Positions 8,560-17,490 of a DNA stretch of 64,000 bases are shown here, piece after piece. Made by a program: the position numbers and the translations under genes. This stretch comes from Mitsuaria sp. 7. Its GTDB lineage: Bacteria > Pseudomonadota > Gammaproteobacteria > Burkholderiales > Burkholderiaceae_C. The notes below the pieces were generated by a model, which made no database searches, was not told the origin of the DNA, and was given only the letters and a program-made list of their open reading frames with translations. Position 1 is the stretch's first letter; every line of letters starts with the position of its first letter. Where the stretch lies: assembly GCF_001653795.1 (NCBI RefSeq), contig NZ_CP011514.1, positions 5,452,727 to 5,516,726 on the forward strand, written 5' to 3'.

Positions 8560-9207
8560 TCAGATCCAGCCGAGGTCGATGGCGCGCAGGACCGCCTGCG
8601 TGCGGTCCCGGACGCCCATCTTCGCGAACACCGCGGAGCAGTGGTTCTTGATCACGCCCTCGCTGTTGCCCAGCAGCGCGGCGATCTCGGTGTTGCTGCG
8701 GCCGCTGGCCACCAGACGCAGCACCTGAAGTTCCTTCGGGCTGAGCGTCTCGGGCTCCGGCGTCGCCGCGAAGGCACGCTCGACCGGCGCGCGTTCCATA
8801 CGCTCGGTCAGCAGCGGCCGCAGCGCGGTCGATCCGCCCACCACGTCGCGCAGCGCCTGCACCAGCGTGTCCGGGCTGATCGCCTTCAGCAGGAAGCCTC
8901 GCGCCCCGGCCCGCACGGCCTCGTCGAACGCCGCCGTGTCGTCGAAGGTCGTCAGCAGCACCACCGGGATCTTCAACGCCCGCGCCGCCAGCGCGCGGAT
9001 CAGCCCGATCCCGTCCAGCCGCGGCATGCGCATGTCCGACAGGATCACGTCGGGCTGCTCGCGCGCCAGCAGCTCCAGCGCCTCCGCGCCGTCCGACGCC
9101 TCGCCGATCAGGCGGATGTCGTCGTGCAGCGCCAGCAGGCCCTTGAGGCCCTCGCGCACCAGTTGCTGGTCTTCCACCAGCAGCAGCTTGATCGTGTTCT
9201 CGCTCAT
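8560..9207 (-). CDS. NarL/FixJ-type response regulator (DesR-like)
   Basis: A 215-residue regulator. The receiver has acidic residues VEDQ at 11-14, phosphoacceptor Asp58 in LSDMRMPRLDG and Lys in GFLLKAISPDTL. The LuxR HTH begins LSPKELQVLRLVASGRSNTEIA. An AAGGAGACGAC ribosome binding site precedes the ATG. The kinase gene ends upstream at 9241, 33 bp from the start here, on the same strand, so this is the output partner of that kinase. Kinase families of this type often sense membrane state or envelope stress, but no target is visible here. Confidence 0.93.
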   Translation of the reverse strand: MSENTIKLLLVEDQQLVREGLKGLLALHDDIRLIGEASDGAEALELLAREQPDVILSDMRMPRLDGIGLIRALAARALKIPVVLLTTFDDTAAFDEAVRAGARGFLLKAISPDTLVQALRDVVGGSTALRPLLTERMERAPVERAFAATPEPETLSPKELQVLRLVASGRSNTEIAALLGNSEGVIKNHCSAVFAKMGVRDRTQAVLRAIDLGWI

Positions 9208-9240
9208 GTCGTCTCCTTCCCTGGATGGCGCCGGCCCGCT

Positions 9241-10488
9241 TCAGGCACGCCGAGGGCAATTCAATTCGATCAGGAATCCGGGGTGATGCCGCAGCACCTG
9301 CATCGTCCCGCCCAACTCGGCCATGCGCTCCTGCATGCCCTTGAGGCCGTTGCCCTCGCGCAGCTTGCGCGTGCCCCGGCCATTGTCGTCAACCCGCACC
9401 CGCACCTGGGAAGCGGCTTCCACCGCCTCCAGCGTCACCCGCACGTGCGTGGCGCCGGCATGGCGCACGGCGTTCGTCACCGCTTCCTGCACGCAGCGCA
9501 GCAGCGCATGCGCGCAGCGCGGCGTCAGGTCTTGCGCGACCGGGTCCAGCGCCAGCTCGATCTGCGTGCTGGCGATGCCGTCCGCCAGCGTGCGCAGCGC
9601 CGCCTCGAGGTTGATGCGCTGGCTCTCCCGCTCGCGCGAGACCGCGGCGCGGACCTCCGCCAGCAGCCCCGCCGCGCCCAGCTTGGCCTTCTCCACCGCC
9701 TGCGCCGCGCCCGGCTCGTCGTGGCGCTTGAGCAGCGCCTCGCTGAGCTGCAGGTGCAGGTTGAGCGCGGTCAGGTGGTGCCCCATCACGTCGTGCAGCT
9801 CGCGCGCCATGTGCAGGCGCTCGGCGTAGCGCAGCTGCTCGATCTGCAGGCGCTCGCCGGATTCCTTCTCCGCCAGCATCGCCTGGAACCAGCGCCGGCG
9901 CTCGCCTTCCGCGGCGGCCAGCCGACCCAGGCCGAAAGCCATCCCGTGCAGCGCCACCATCGACATCGACAGCCCCACGCTGTTCAGCCACCACGGCATG
10001 TCGGGCTGGATCTGTTCCAGCCGTTGCGCCTCGCTGGGCAGCAGCCAGTACAGCGCGACGTTGATGACGACCTGCGCCAGCGCGAAGTTGAAGGCGCGAC
10101 GCACGTTGAGCAGCAGCGCCGCCAGCACGGTGACCAGGAAGGGGAGCCCCGGCGTCACCAGCAGCGCCAGGAAGTTGAGCAGCACCACCCGCGACAGCGC
10201 GTTGCGCGGCGGCAGGTCCAGGTGTTGCTGGCGCGCCAGGCGCCAGAAGTGCCACGCGAACACCATGACCAGCGCCAGGCAGGTGAGCACGAAGGGCGCG
10301 TCGTGCGTGGTGCCGCCGGTGCGGCGGTAGAGGCTGGCCAGGACCCCGTCGTAGGGCTCCGTCTGGTTGCCCATCAGGCCCCAGATGGCCGAGCCCAGCT
10401 CCAGCAGGCAGATCGCCAGGGCGGCCACGCGCAGCACGAAGGCGGGCTGGGCGATGCGGGCGAGCAGACGATCGAGGGGGCGATCCAA
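9241..10488 (-). CDS. Membrane sensor histidine kinase (HisKA_3, DesK-like)
   Basis: About 415 residues. The N-terminal half has five or six hydrophobic helices (e.g. AFVLRVAALAICLLELGSA, VVLLNFLALLVTPGLPFLV) and no large periplasmic domain. A short coiled coil precedes HisKA_3 with His232 in ARELHDVMGHHLTALN; HATPase_c shows EAVTNAVRHAGA, DDNGRG and GNGLKGMQERM. No ATG is available near the N-terminus, so a TTG at 10488 is used; a stop lies upstream in frame, so the start is bounded but uncertain. It should phosphorylate the regulator encoded just downstream (8560-9207). The signal is unknown, perhaps membrane-borne. Confidence 0.9.
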   Translation of the reverse strand: MDRPLDRLLARIAQPAFVLRVAALAICLLELGSAIWGLMGNQTEPYDGVLASLYRRTGGTTHDAPFVLTCLALVMVFAWHFWRLARQQHLDLPPRNALSRVVLLNFLALLVTPGLPFLVTVLAALLLNVRRAFNFALAQVVINVALYWLLPSEAQRLEQIQPDMPWWLNSVGLSMSMVALHGMAFGLGRLAAAEGERRRWFQAMLAEKESGERLQIEQLRYAERLHMARELHDVMGHHLTALNLHLQLSEALLKRHDEPGAAQAVEKAKLGAAGLLAEVRAAVSRERESQRINLEAALRTLADGIASTQIELALDPVAQDLTPRCAHALLRCVQEAVTNAVRHAGATHVRVTLEAVEAASQVRVRVDDNGRGTRKLREGNGLKGMQERMAELGGTMQVLRHHPGFLIELNCPRRA

Positions 10489-10693
10489 GGGGGCGATCCA
10501 GACAAGGCCGACACGGCGACAGGATGCCAGCGTGCCACAGGCGACGTCCGGCAGGGAAGCTGCGCATTGTCAGGGGACACCCGCGGGGCGCCGGCGCCCA
10601 TGCGACGAGTGCCCCGAATCGCTGGATGAATTGCGGGCGGTCGGTCCGGCCGGACACGTGGCCAGACGCAGGGCCGGGTGCGCGGCCGGACGC

Positions 10694-11809
10694 CTACGCG
10701 ATCGCCTCCGCGATCACCCCGCCGCCCAGGCAGACCTCGCCGTCGTAGAGCACGGCGCTCTGGCCCGGCGTCACCGCCCATTGCGCCTGCGGGAAGTCCA
10801 GCCGGATGCTGCCTTCCCCCGGCTCACCCGGCGTCATCGCGCAGGCGGCGTCGGCCTGCCGGTAGCGCGTCTTGGCGCCGAAGCCGCCGAAGGCCGGCGC
10901 CTCGTCCGTCCAGCTCAGGTCCTGCGCGACCAGGCCGCGGCTCTGCAGCAGCGGGTGGTCGTGGCCCTGGACGACGACCAGCGTGTTGGTCTCCAGGTCC
11001 TTGCGGGCGACGAACCACGGCGCGTGCTCGCCGCCGCCGCGCGGCGCGCCCTTCTCCTTGATGCCGCCTATGCCCAGGCCCTGGCGCTGGCCCAGCGTGT
11101 AGAACGACAGGCCGACGTGCTCGCCCACCTTGCGGCCGCGGTCGTCCTTGATCGGACCGGGCTTCTGGGAGAGGTAGCGGTTGAGGAACTCGCGGAACGG
11201 GCGCTCGCCGATGAAGCAGATGCCGGTCGAGTCCTTCTTCTTCGCGTTGGGCAGGCCGATCTCCTCGGCGATGCGGCGGACCTCGGTCTTGGGCAGGTCG
11301 CCGACCGGGAACATCGTCTTCTGCAGTTGCGCCTGGTTGAGCCGGTGCAGGAAGTAGCTCTGGTCCTTCAGCGGATCCAGCCCCTTGAGCAGCTGCACGC
11401 GGCCGTCGACCTCGCGCACCCGGGCGTAGTGGCCGGTGGCGATCTTCTCCGCGCCCAGGCGCATCGCGTGATCGAGGAAGGCCTTGAACTTGATCTCGGC
11501 GTTGCACAGCACGTCCGGGTTGGGCGTGCGGCCGGCCTGGTACTCGCGCAGGAACTCGGCGAAGACGCGGTCCTTGTACTCGGCGGCGAAGTTGACGTGC
11601 TCGATCTCGATGCCGATGACGTCCGCCACGGCGGCCGCATCGACGAAGTCGATGTTGGAGGAGCAGTACTCGCTGTCGTCGTCGTCTTCCCAGTTCTTCA
11701 TGAAGATGCCGACGACCTCGTGCCCGGCCTGCTTCAGCAGCCAGGCCGTCACGGCGGAATCAACGCCGCCGGACAGGCCGACGACGACGCGTTGCTTCTT
11801 GGGAGTCAT
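10694..11809 (-). CDS. mnmA: tRNA-specific 2-thiouridylase MnmA
   Basis: A 371-residue enzyme that places sulfur on U34 of tRNA(Lys, Glu, Gln) using ATP and a persulfide relay. It shows the PP-loop SGGVDS (residues 13-18), the first catalytic Cys102 in PDVLCN, and the second Cys198 in [10 protein letters not shown], plus the usual [10 protein letters not shown] segment. Length and motifs match the family throughout, and the end GGGVIAEAI is typical. The ATG at 11809 ([15 protein letters not shown]) is preferred over an in-frame start six codons upstream. It is a single gene; the upstream neighbour is divergent. Confidence 0.97.
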   Translation of the reverse strand: MTPKKQRVVVGLSGGVDSAVTAWLLKQAGHEVVGIFMKNWEDDDDSEYCSSNIDFVDAAAVADVIGIEIEHVNFAAEYKDRVFAEFLREYQAGRTPNPDVLCNAEIKFKAFLDHAMRLGAEKIATGHYARVREVDGRVQLLKGLDPLKDQSYFLHRLNQAQLQKTMFPVGDLPKTEVRRIAEEIGLPNAKKKDSTGICFIGERPFREFLNRYLSQKPGPIKDDRGRKVGEHVGLSFYTLGQRQGLGIGGIKEKGAPRGGGEHAPWFVARKDLETNTLVVVQGHDHPLLQSRGLVAQDLSWTDEAPAFGGFGAKTRYRQADAACAMTPGEPGEGSIRLDFPQAQWAVTPGQSAVLYDGEVCLGGGVIAEAIA

Positions 11810-12019
11810 GGGGCGGCATTGTCCCAAAGGTCGGCATCACCCGTCCCGCGCGGGGTCGGCCGAGCGCCAGAAGGGCCCGTCGGCCCGCCGTCAATCCCCC
11901 CGGATGTGTGTCAGGGATGGCTGACAAGGGATTGCGCCTATCCCGACAGGCGCTCGCGGCAACGCCGACTCCACCGCCGCCCGACGCGGGAAGAAACTGG
12001 ATGAAACAGGGAGCAGACC

Positions 12020-12898
12020 ATGAACGTAGTCCTCGTCGACGGATCCATCACGGCACGGGCGCAATGGCGGGCATTGCTCGCGCGGGAGCGCGGCATCCAC
12101 GTGGCGGGGGAGGCCGGGTGCGAGCAGTCCGCCATCGAAGCCATCGTGCAGCTGCAGCCGGACGTGGTGCTGATGGACCTGGCGCTGCAGCCGGGCAGCG
12201 GGCTGCGGGTGCTGAGGGCGATCCGGCAACTGGGCATCGGCGCGCGCATCATCGTGGTCACGAACAGCTATTACGAGGAGATGCGGCGCGCCTGCGCGGA
12301 GCACGGCCTCTCGGGCTTCTTCGACAAAGGCACGCAGACCGACGAGGCGCTGGCGATGCTGCGCGGCTGGCGCGCACCGATGCCGGCCGACGAGGACGAA
12401 CGCCAGGCCGCCGTGGACGGGCTGGACCTGCCCTCGCGGGTGCACGTCGCCTTCGACGAACTGGCCGACCTCGCCTGCGACATCAGCGGCGGCGCGATGG
12501 CGGCCGTGAGCCTGGTCGACGGCGATCAGCTGCGCTTCATCGGCGCCTCGGGCTTCACCCTGCGTCTGATGCCGCGCGCACGCGGCTTCTGCGCGCACGT
12601 GATGCATCACGGCGGGCTGCAGGAAGTGCCCGACACCTGGCACGACGCGCGCTTCGTCGACCATCCGCTGGTGCAGGGCGCGCCTTACGTGCGCTTCTAT
12701 GCGTCGGTGCCGCTGTCGCTGTCGACCGGCGAAGTGGTCGGCAGCCTGTGCGTGATGGACCGGCTGCCGCGGCGCCTGCGCGAGCGTCAGCGCGAATCGC
12801 TGACCACGCTGGCGCGCTGCGCCGTCAACGAGCTGGAAGCCTGCCGTCGCGCGCCGCGCCACAGCGCGCAGGCGATGAGCGCGGCCATGACGCTCTGA
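12020..12898 (+). CDS. Receiver-GAF protein (response regulator without DNA-binding output)
   Basis: A 292-residue protein. An N-terminal receiver has Asp53 in VVLMDLALQPG and Lys in GFFDKGTQ, although the acidic pocket begins VDGS rather than VDD. About residues 140-275 form a GAF domain close to the phytochrome/FRS-like type (VSLVDGDQLRFIGASG, RGFCAHVM, YASVPLSLSTGEVVGSLCVMD). No HTH, GGDEF or kinase domain follows. A GGGAGCAGACC ribosome binding site precedes the ATG. It may relay a phosphorylation signal to a ligand-sensing module or act through protein contacts. It converges with the NUDIX gene. Confidence 0.82.
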   Translation: MNVVLVDGSITARAQWRALLARERGIHVAGEAGCEQSAIEAIVQLQPDVVLMDLALQPGSGLRVLRAIRQLGIGARIIVVTNSYYEEMRRACAEHGLSGFFDKGTQTDEALAMLRGWRAPMPADEDERQAAVDGLDLPSRVHVAFDELADLACDISGGAMAAVSLVDGDQLRFIGASGFTLRLMPRARGFCAHVMHHGGLQEVPDTWHDARFVDHPLVQGAPYVRFYASVPLSLSTGEVVGSLCVMDRLPRRLRERQRESLTTLARCAVNELEACRRAPRHSAQAMSAAMTL

Positions 12899-12932
12899 AC
12901 GCGCGGCGAGGATCGCCGCCGTGCAGCGCGAC

Positions 12933-12948
12933 GGGCCCTTCGGGGCCC
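12933..12948. terminator. GC-rich hairpin between convergent genes
   Basis: GGGCCC-TTCG-GGGCCC forms a 6-bp stem with a stable TTCG loop. It lies in the 68-bp gap between the receiver-GAF gene and the convergent NUDIX gene. No long U tract follows, so it may be a weak bidirectional terminator. Confidence 0.55.
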
Positions 12949-12966
12949 CTCGTCATGGCTGGCCGC

Positions 12967-13461
12967 TCATTGCGGCCAGGCCCTGGGCGCGTAGAGCGAC
13001 GGATGGCCGCTCACCGCCTCGATCGGCAGGCGCCGGCCGGCGGCGTGATCCTCGATGCACTGCAGGATCAGCGGGCTGCGGTGGCGGTCCTGGCTGGCGC
13101 GGATCTCGTCCAGCGTCAGCCACAGCGTGCGCTGGATGGGCTCGTCGAACGGACGGCCCGGGATCTGCTCGCCCACCCGGCCGGTGAAGGCCAGCCGGAC
13201 GTAGGTGACGTCGTCCTTTCGGTCGGGACGCAGGAAGCGCGACATGTAGACGCCGAGGAAGGCGTCCGGCGTGAACGGCCGGGCGGTTTCCTCGAGGACT
13301 TCGCGGATGACGGCGTCGATCGCGGACTCCGCCTGCTCCAGATGGCCGGCGGGGTTGTTCAGCAGCAGGCCGTCGCGGGTGAGTTCCTCGACCAGCAGGT
13401 AGCGGCCCTCCTGTTCGATCACGGCGGCGACGGTGACGCTGGGCTTGAATCGTTCGGTCAT
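12967..13461 (-). CDS. NUDIX hydrolase
   Basis: A 164-residue protein with a complete Nudix box at residues 39-61 (G39-x5-E-x7-REVLEET), which binds Mg and hydrolyses nucleoside-diphosphate-X compounds. The flanking segments (VAAVIEQEGRYLLVEE, GLLLNNPAGHLE) and the overall length resemble the NudJ subgroup (phosphatase acting on HMP-pyrophosphate or nucleotides), but the substrate cannot be fixed. The ATG at 13461 with AGGAAGGACCA upstream was chosen over a longer in-frame extension to 13584. In Burkholderiales such a gene is commonly next to mnmA; here the receiver-GAF gene intervenes. Confidence 0.9.
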   Translation of the reverse strand: MTERFKPSVTVAAVIEQEGRYLLVEELTRDGLLLNNPAGHLEQAESAIDAVIREVLEETARPFTPDAFLGVYMSRFLRPDRKDDVTYVRLAFTGRVGEQIPGRPFDEPIQRTLWLTLDEIRASQDRHRSPLILQCIEDHAAGRRLPIEAVSGHPSLYAPRAWPQ

Positions 13462-13596
13462 TGGTCCTTCCTGGGAGGGCGGCGCGAGCCGCGGCGCCAA
13501 TGCCGGGAGCGGCCACCTCGGTGGGTGCGGGCCGCATTGTGAACGCCGAAAATGAAAAACCTCGGCATGCCGGGGTCTTGTCATCGGGACAGGGGA

Positions 13597-14118
13597 TCAG
13601 CGACGACCGCGGTCGTGGTCGTCCCGGTCGCGGTCGGGACCGCGTCCGTGGTCGCGGTCATGGTCGGGTCCCCGGCCATGGTCCCGGTCCGGCCCACGAT
13701 CAGGACCCCGGCCGTGGCCGTGATCGTGGTCGTCACGCCAGTCGCGGCGGCCGTCCGGACGCCAGCGGTACTCGGTGTGCTCGCGGCGGTACTGCGGCGC
13801 GTAGACGTCGCGGTACCAGGTCTCGCGGACGAAATACACCGGGCGGCCGCAGGCGTTGTAGCGTCCGCAGTAACGCGCCCAGTTCTTCTGGTGGCCCGGG
13901 GGCACCATCAGGTAGACCGCGGGTTCCGGCGCGGGGACGCGCTGGACCAGCACCGGCCGTTCGTACACGACCTGCGGCCGGACGTTGCCGATGTCGATCT
14001 GCCCGTAGAAGCCCGGCTCGCCGATGCTCACGGACACGCCCACGTCGGCTGCCCGGGAAGCCATCGGCACCAGGGCCGCGATCGCCAACGCACTGCTGAA
14101 AACCATCTTCTTGATCAT
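13597..14118 (-). CDS. Exported protein with Asp/Arg/His/Gly repeat tail
   Basis: A 173-residue protein with a signal peptide (MIKKMVFSSALAIAALVPMASRA). The middle (VSIGEPGFYGQIDIGN, then PPGHQKNWARYCGRYNACGRPVYFV) looks like the YXXGXXXY-type small exported proteins of betaproteobacteria, where a GHxKNW...YNACGRPVYFV block is common. The last 50 residues are a near-repetitive string of Arg, Asp, His, Gly and Pro, which reads as a low-complexity, probably disordered tail. An AGGAGTCACC ribosome binding site precedes the ATG at 14118. Function unknown. It is divergent from the transhydrogenase operon. Confidence 0.78.
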   Translation of the reverse strand: MIKKMVFSSALAIAALVPMASRAADVGVSVSIGEPGFYGQIDIGNVRPQVVYERPVLVQRVPAPEPAVYLMVPPGHQKNWARYCGRYNACGRPVYFVRETWYRDVYAPQYRREHTEYRWRPDGRRDWRDDHDHGHGRGPDRGPDRDHGRGPDHDRDHGRGPDRDRDDHDRGRR

Positions 14119-14349
14119 GGGGTGACTCCTTTCGGGGGTCATTGAACGCCTCCATTTAACGCCGCTTTCACCCCTTCGGACGACCGCTGTTCACTACTCG
14201 AAACAGCATTGCGGGGACGTTGCGTTCGGGTTGCCTTCGGGTTGCGGACCTGCACCGCCCTGGTGAAAACCCCTGTCGCGGGCGAGCCTCGCCCAGGGCG
14301 GTCCCCCGTTAAGCTCGCCCGGACCCTGAATCGGACGGAGGACCTCCAG

Positions 14350-15468
14350 ATGCTGATCGGTGTGCCGCTGGAAACTGCGGCGGGAGAGACGCGCGTCGCC
14401 GCGACGCCGGAAACCGTCAAGAAGCTCGTCGCGCAGGGCCATGTGCTGCGCGTGGAGCAAGGCGCGGGCCTGAACGCCAGCGCCACCGACGAGGCCTACG
14501 CCGCCGCGGGCGCGGAGATCGTCGGCCGGGAGGCCGCCTTCGGCGCCGACCTGGTGCTCAAGGTCCGGTCGCCGGATCCCGGCGAACTCCCGCTGTTCAA
14601 GCCCGGCGCGGTGCTGGTCGGCATGCTGAATCCGTTCGACCGCGACGGCCTCGAACGCCTGGCCGGGGCCCGCCTCACCGCCTTCGCGCTGGAGGCCGCG
14701 CCGCGGACCTCCCGCGCGCAGAGCATGGATGTGCTGTCCAGCCAGGCCAACATCGCCGGCTACAAGGCCGTGATGCTGGGCGCGTTCCACTACCAGCGCC
14801 TGTTCCCGATGCTGATGACCGCCGCCGGCACGATCAAGGCCGCGCGAGTCGTCGTGCTCGGGGTCGGTGTCGCCGGCCTGCAGGCGATCGCGACGGCCAA
14901 GCGGCTGGGCGCGGTGATCGAGGCGTCGGACGTGCGGCCCGCCGTCAAGGAACAGGTCGAGTCGCTGGGCGCCAAGTTCATCGACGTGCCCTACGAGACC
15001 GACGAGGAACGCGAGGCCGCCGTCGGTGTCGGCGGCTACGCGCGCCCGATGCCGACGAGCTGGCTGCAGCGCCAGCAGGTCGAGGTCGCCAAGCGCGTGG
15101 CGCAGGCCGACGTCGTCATCACCACCGCGCTGATCCCCGGCCGCCCCGCGCCGGTGCTGGTCACCGAGGAGATGGTCCGCGCGATGAAGCCCGGCTCCGT
15201 GATCGTCGACATCGCCGCGCCCGCCGGCGGCAACTGCCCGCTCACCGAGCCCGGCCGGACGGTCCGCAAGCACGGCGTCACGCTGGTCGGCGAGACCAAC
15301 CTGCCGGCGCTGGTCGCGGCGGACTCGTCCTCGCTCTACGCGCGCAACCTGCTGGACTTCCTCAAGCTGGTGCTGACGAAGGAGGGCGGCTTCGCGCTGC
15401 CGGCCGACGACGACATCGTGACCGCCTGCCTCGTCGCGCACGAGGGCCAGGTGTTGCGCAAGGCCTGA
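14350..15468 (+). CDS. pntAA: NAD(P) transhydrogenase subunit alpha 1 (soluble dI)
   Basis: A 372-residue NAD(H)-binding domain I of the proton-translocating transhydrogenase. It starts MLIGVPLETAAGETRVAATPETV; the Rossmann motif VVLGVGVAGLQAIATAKRLGA is near residue 170, and the QDV-loop-like region and the RAQSMDVLSSQANIAGYKAV segment are intact. A GGAGGACCTCCAG ribosome binding site precedes the ATG. In this three-gene form alpha is split: dI is separate from the membrane subunit encoded 69 bp downstream. It is the first gene of pntAA-pntAB-pntB; together they couple hydride transfer NADH to NADP+ with the proton gradient. Confidence 0.96.
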   Translation: MLIGVPLETAAGETRVAATPETVKKLVAQGHVLRVEQGAGLNASATDEAYAAAGAEIVGREAAFGADLVLKVRSPDPGELPLFKPGAVLVGMLNPFDRDGLERLAGARLTAFALEAAPRTSRAQSMDVLSSQANIAGYKAVMLGAFHYQRLFPMLMTAAGTIKAARVVVLGVGVAGLQAIATAKRLGAVIEASDVRPAVKEQVESLGAKFIDVPYETDEEREAAVGVGGYARPMPTSWLQRQQVEVAKRVAQADVVITTALIPGRPAPVLVTEEMVRAMKPGSVIVDIAAPAGGNCPLTEPGRTVRKHGVTLVGETNLPALVAADSSSLYARNLLDFLKLVLTKEGGFALPADDDIVTACLVAHEGQVLRKA

Positions 15469-15488
15469 CCCCCGGATCCTCGATCCCC

Positions 15489-15522
15489 CGTTTCCCTGTT
15501 CCCCTGTTCCCCTGTTCCCCTG
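15489..15522 (+). repeat. Short tandem repeat in the pntAA-pntAB gap
   Basis: Near-perfect 8-bp units (gttcccct, first unit gtttccct) repeat about four times just upstream of the GGAAGGAGCT ribosome binding site of pntAB. Confidence 0.75.
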
Positions 15523-15537
15523 GAAGGAGCTCTCCGC

Positions 15538-15897
15538 ATGGACGCCGTCTCCCCCACCCTGATCAACCTGACGATCTTCGTGCTGGCCATCTACGTCGGC
15601 TACCACGTCGTCTGGACCGTCACGCCCGCGCTGCACACGCCGCTGATGGCCGTGACGAACGCGATCTCCGCCATCGTCATCGTCGGCGCGATGCTCGCGG
15701 CCGCGCTCACCGAGACCACGCTCGGCAAGGGCCTGGGCACCTTCGCCGTCGCGCTCGCGGCGGTCAACGTCTTCGGCGGTTTCCTCGTCACGCGGCGGAT
15801 GCTGGAGATGTTCAAGAAGAAGGAGCGCAAGGTCCCCGCCGAGGGCAAGGGCACGGGCAAGGGCGACGGGGCCGGCAACAACGCGACGAAGGGCTGA
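15538..15897 (+). CDS. pntAB: NAD(P) transhydrogenase subunit alpha 2 (membrane)
   Basis: A 119-residue membrane subunit. Hydrophobic helices are visible at about residues 8-25 (LINLTIFVLAIYVGYHVVW), 42-60 (NAISAIVIVGAMLAAAL) and 65-85. The TPALHTPLMAVTNAISAIVIVGA segment is the hallmark of this subunit. The Lys/Gly-rich C-terminal tail (KKKERKVPAEGKGTGKG) is longer than usual. It lies 69 bp after pntAA and 4 bp before pntB. With PntB it forms the proton channel. Confidence 0.95.
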   Translation: MDAVSPTLINLTIFVLAIYVGYHVVWTVTPALHTPLMAVTNAISAIVIVGAMLAAALTETTLGKGLGTFAVALAAVNVFGGFLVTRRMLEMFKKKERKVPAEGKGTGKGDGAGNNATKG

Positions 15898-15901
15898 TGC
15901 C

Positions 15902-17323
15902 ATGTCGATGAACCTGGTCACCCTGCTGTACCTGATCGCGAGCGTCTGCTTCATCCAGGCGTTGAAGGGGCTGTCGCATCCGACGACCTCCATCCGCGGC
16001 AACCTCTTCGGCATGGTCGGCATGACCATCGCCGTGCTCACGACCGGCGCGCTCATCCTCAAGCTCGCCGGCGGACAGACGCTGGGCCTGGGCTACGTGC
16101 TCGGCGGCCTGGTCATCGGCGGCGGCATCGGCGCGGTCATGGCGCAGCGCGTCGAGATGACCAAGATGCCGGAGCTGGTCGCCTTCATGCACAGCATGAT
16201 CGGCCTGGCCGCCGTGTGCATCGCCGGCGCCGCGGTCGTGGAGCCGCACGCCTTCGCCATCGCGCCGCGCGGCGAGCCCATCCCCGGCGGCAACCGCATC
16301 GAGCTCGCGCTCGGCTGCTTCATCGGCGCGGTGACCTTCTCGGGCTCGGTGATCGCCTTCGGCAAGCTCAGCGGCAAGTACAAGTTCCGGCTGTTCCAGG
16401 GCGCGCCCGTGACCTTCCCCGGCCAGCACTGGCTGAACGCGATCCTCGGCCTGGCCGCCGCGTTCTTCCTCTTCGGCTTCTGGCATTCGCAGAGTTCGAC
16501 GGACTTCATCCTCGTCGCGCTGCTGGGCTTCGCGCTCGGCGTGCTGCTGATCATCCCGATCGGCGGCGCCGACATGCCGGTGGTCGTGTCCATGCTCAAC
16601 AGCTACTCGGGCTGGGCGGCGGCGGGCATCGGCTTCTCGCTCAACAACAGCATGCTGATCATCGCGGGATCGCTGGTGGGCAGCTCGGGCGCGATCCTGA
16701 GCTACATCATGTGCAAGGCGATGAACCGCTCGTTCTTCAACGTGATCCTGGGCGGCTTCGGCGCGGAGGCCGGCGCGGCCGCCGTGACCACGCAGCAGCG
16801 CAACGTCAAGAGCGGCAGCGCGGACGACGCCGCCTTCATCCTCGGCAACGCGGAGAGCGTGATCATCGTCCCCGGCTACGGCCTGGCGGTGGCCCGCGCG
16901 CAGCACGCGGTGAAGGAGCTGGCGCAGAAGCTGATCGACAAGGGCGTGACCGTCCGCTACGCGATCCACCCGGTCGCCGGCCGCATGCCGGGCCACATGA
17001 ACGTGCTGCTCGCCGAGGCCGAGGTGCCCTACGACCAGGTGCACGAGATGGAGGACATCAACGCCGAGTTCGGGCAGACCGACGTCGCGATCATCCTCGG
17101 CGCGAACGACGTGGTGAACCCGGCGGCGCTGCAGAAGGGCAGTCCGATCTTCGGCATGCCCATCCTCGAGGCGTACAAGGCGCGAACCATCATCGTCAAC
17201 AAGCGGTCGATGGCGGCGGGCTACGCGGGCCTGGACAACGAGCTGTTCTACATGGACAAGACCATGATGGTCTTCGGTGATGCAAAGAAGGTTGTCGAAG
17301 ACATGCTGAAGGCTGTCGAATAG
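15902..17323 (+). CDS. pntB: NAD(P) transhydrogenase subunit beta
   Basis: A 473-residue protein. The N-terminal two thirds carry about nine membrane helices (e.g. LVTLLYLIASVCFIQALKGLSHP); the C-terminal third is the NADP(H)-binding domain III, with VIIVPGYGLAVARAQHAV and the GANDVVNPAA loop, and KRSMAAGYAGLDN at the end. This is full family length. Its start is 4 bp after the pntAB stop, so they are translationally linked. A stem-loop 15 bp after the stop probably ends the operon. Confidence 0.97.
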   Translation: MSMNLVTLLYLIASVCFIQALKGLSHPTTSIRGNLFGMVGMTIAVLTTGALILKLAGGQTLGLGYVLGGLVIGGGIGAVMAQRVEMTKMPELVAFMHSMIGLAAVCIAGAAVVEPHAFAIAPRGEPIPGGNRIELALGCFIGAVTFSGSVIAFGKLSGKYKFRLFQGAPVTFPGQHWLNAILGLAAAFFLFGFWHSQSSTDFILVALLGFALGVLLIIPIGGADMPVVVSMLNSYSGWAAAGIGFSLNNSMLIIAGSLVGSSGAILSYIMCKAMNRSFFNVILGGFGAEAGAAAVTTQQRNVKSGSADDAAFILGNAESVIIVPGYGLAVARAQHAVKELAQKLIDKGVTVRYAIHPVAGRMPGHMNVLLAEAEVPYDQVHEMEDINAEFGQTDVAIILGANDVVNPAALQKGSPIFGMPILEAYKARTIIVNKRSMAAGYAGLDNELFYMDKTMMVFGDAKKVVEDMLKAVE

Positions 17324-17338
17324 CCTATTTGCTGGGCG

Positions 17339-17358
17339 GACCGCGCGCGTTCGCGGTC
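17339..17358 (+). terminator. Stem-loop after pntB
   Basis: GACCGCG-CGCGTT-CGCGGTC gives a 7-bp stem with a 6-nt loop, followed by ATCTTCC. There is no long U run, so it is a plausible but not strong intrinsic terminator. Confidence 0.55.
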
Positions 17359-17373
17359 ATCTTCCAGCTTTAT

Positions 17374-17390
17374 CGGTAGATGGCCTACCG
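17374..17390. promoter_or_regulatory. Inverted repeat upstream of the Ig-like gene
   Basis: CGGTAG-ATGGC-CTACCG is a perfect 6-bp inverted repeat about 100 bp before the Ig-like protein gene. It may be an operator or a second terminator hairpin; nothing else in this 158-bp gap is recognisable. Confidence 0.4.
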
Positions 17391-17490
17391 ACTTGGGTGG
17401 AAGCGGTCGTCATCGACAGCAAATCAAGGCTGATGCGGACCGCGGCTGACACGAAGAGACTGGGCGATCCTTCTCTTTGCTGTGTCCAAG

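Noticed and set aside
15489..15522. The gttcccct repeats as a binding site
   Set aside because: They look like simple slippage repeats in an intercistronic gap; no dyad or known motif.
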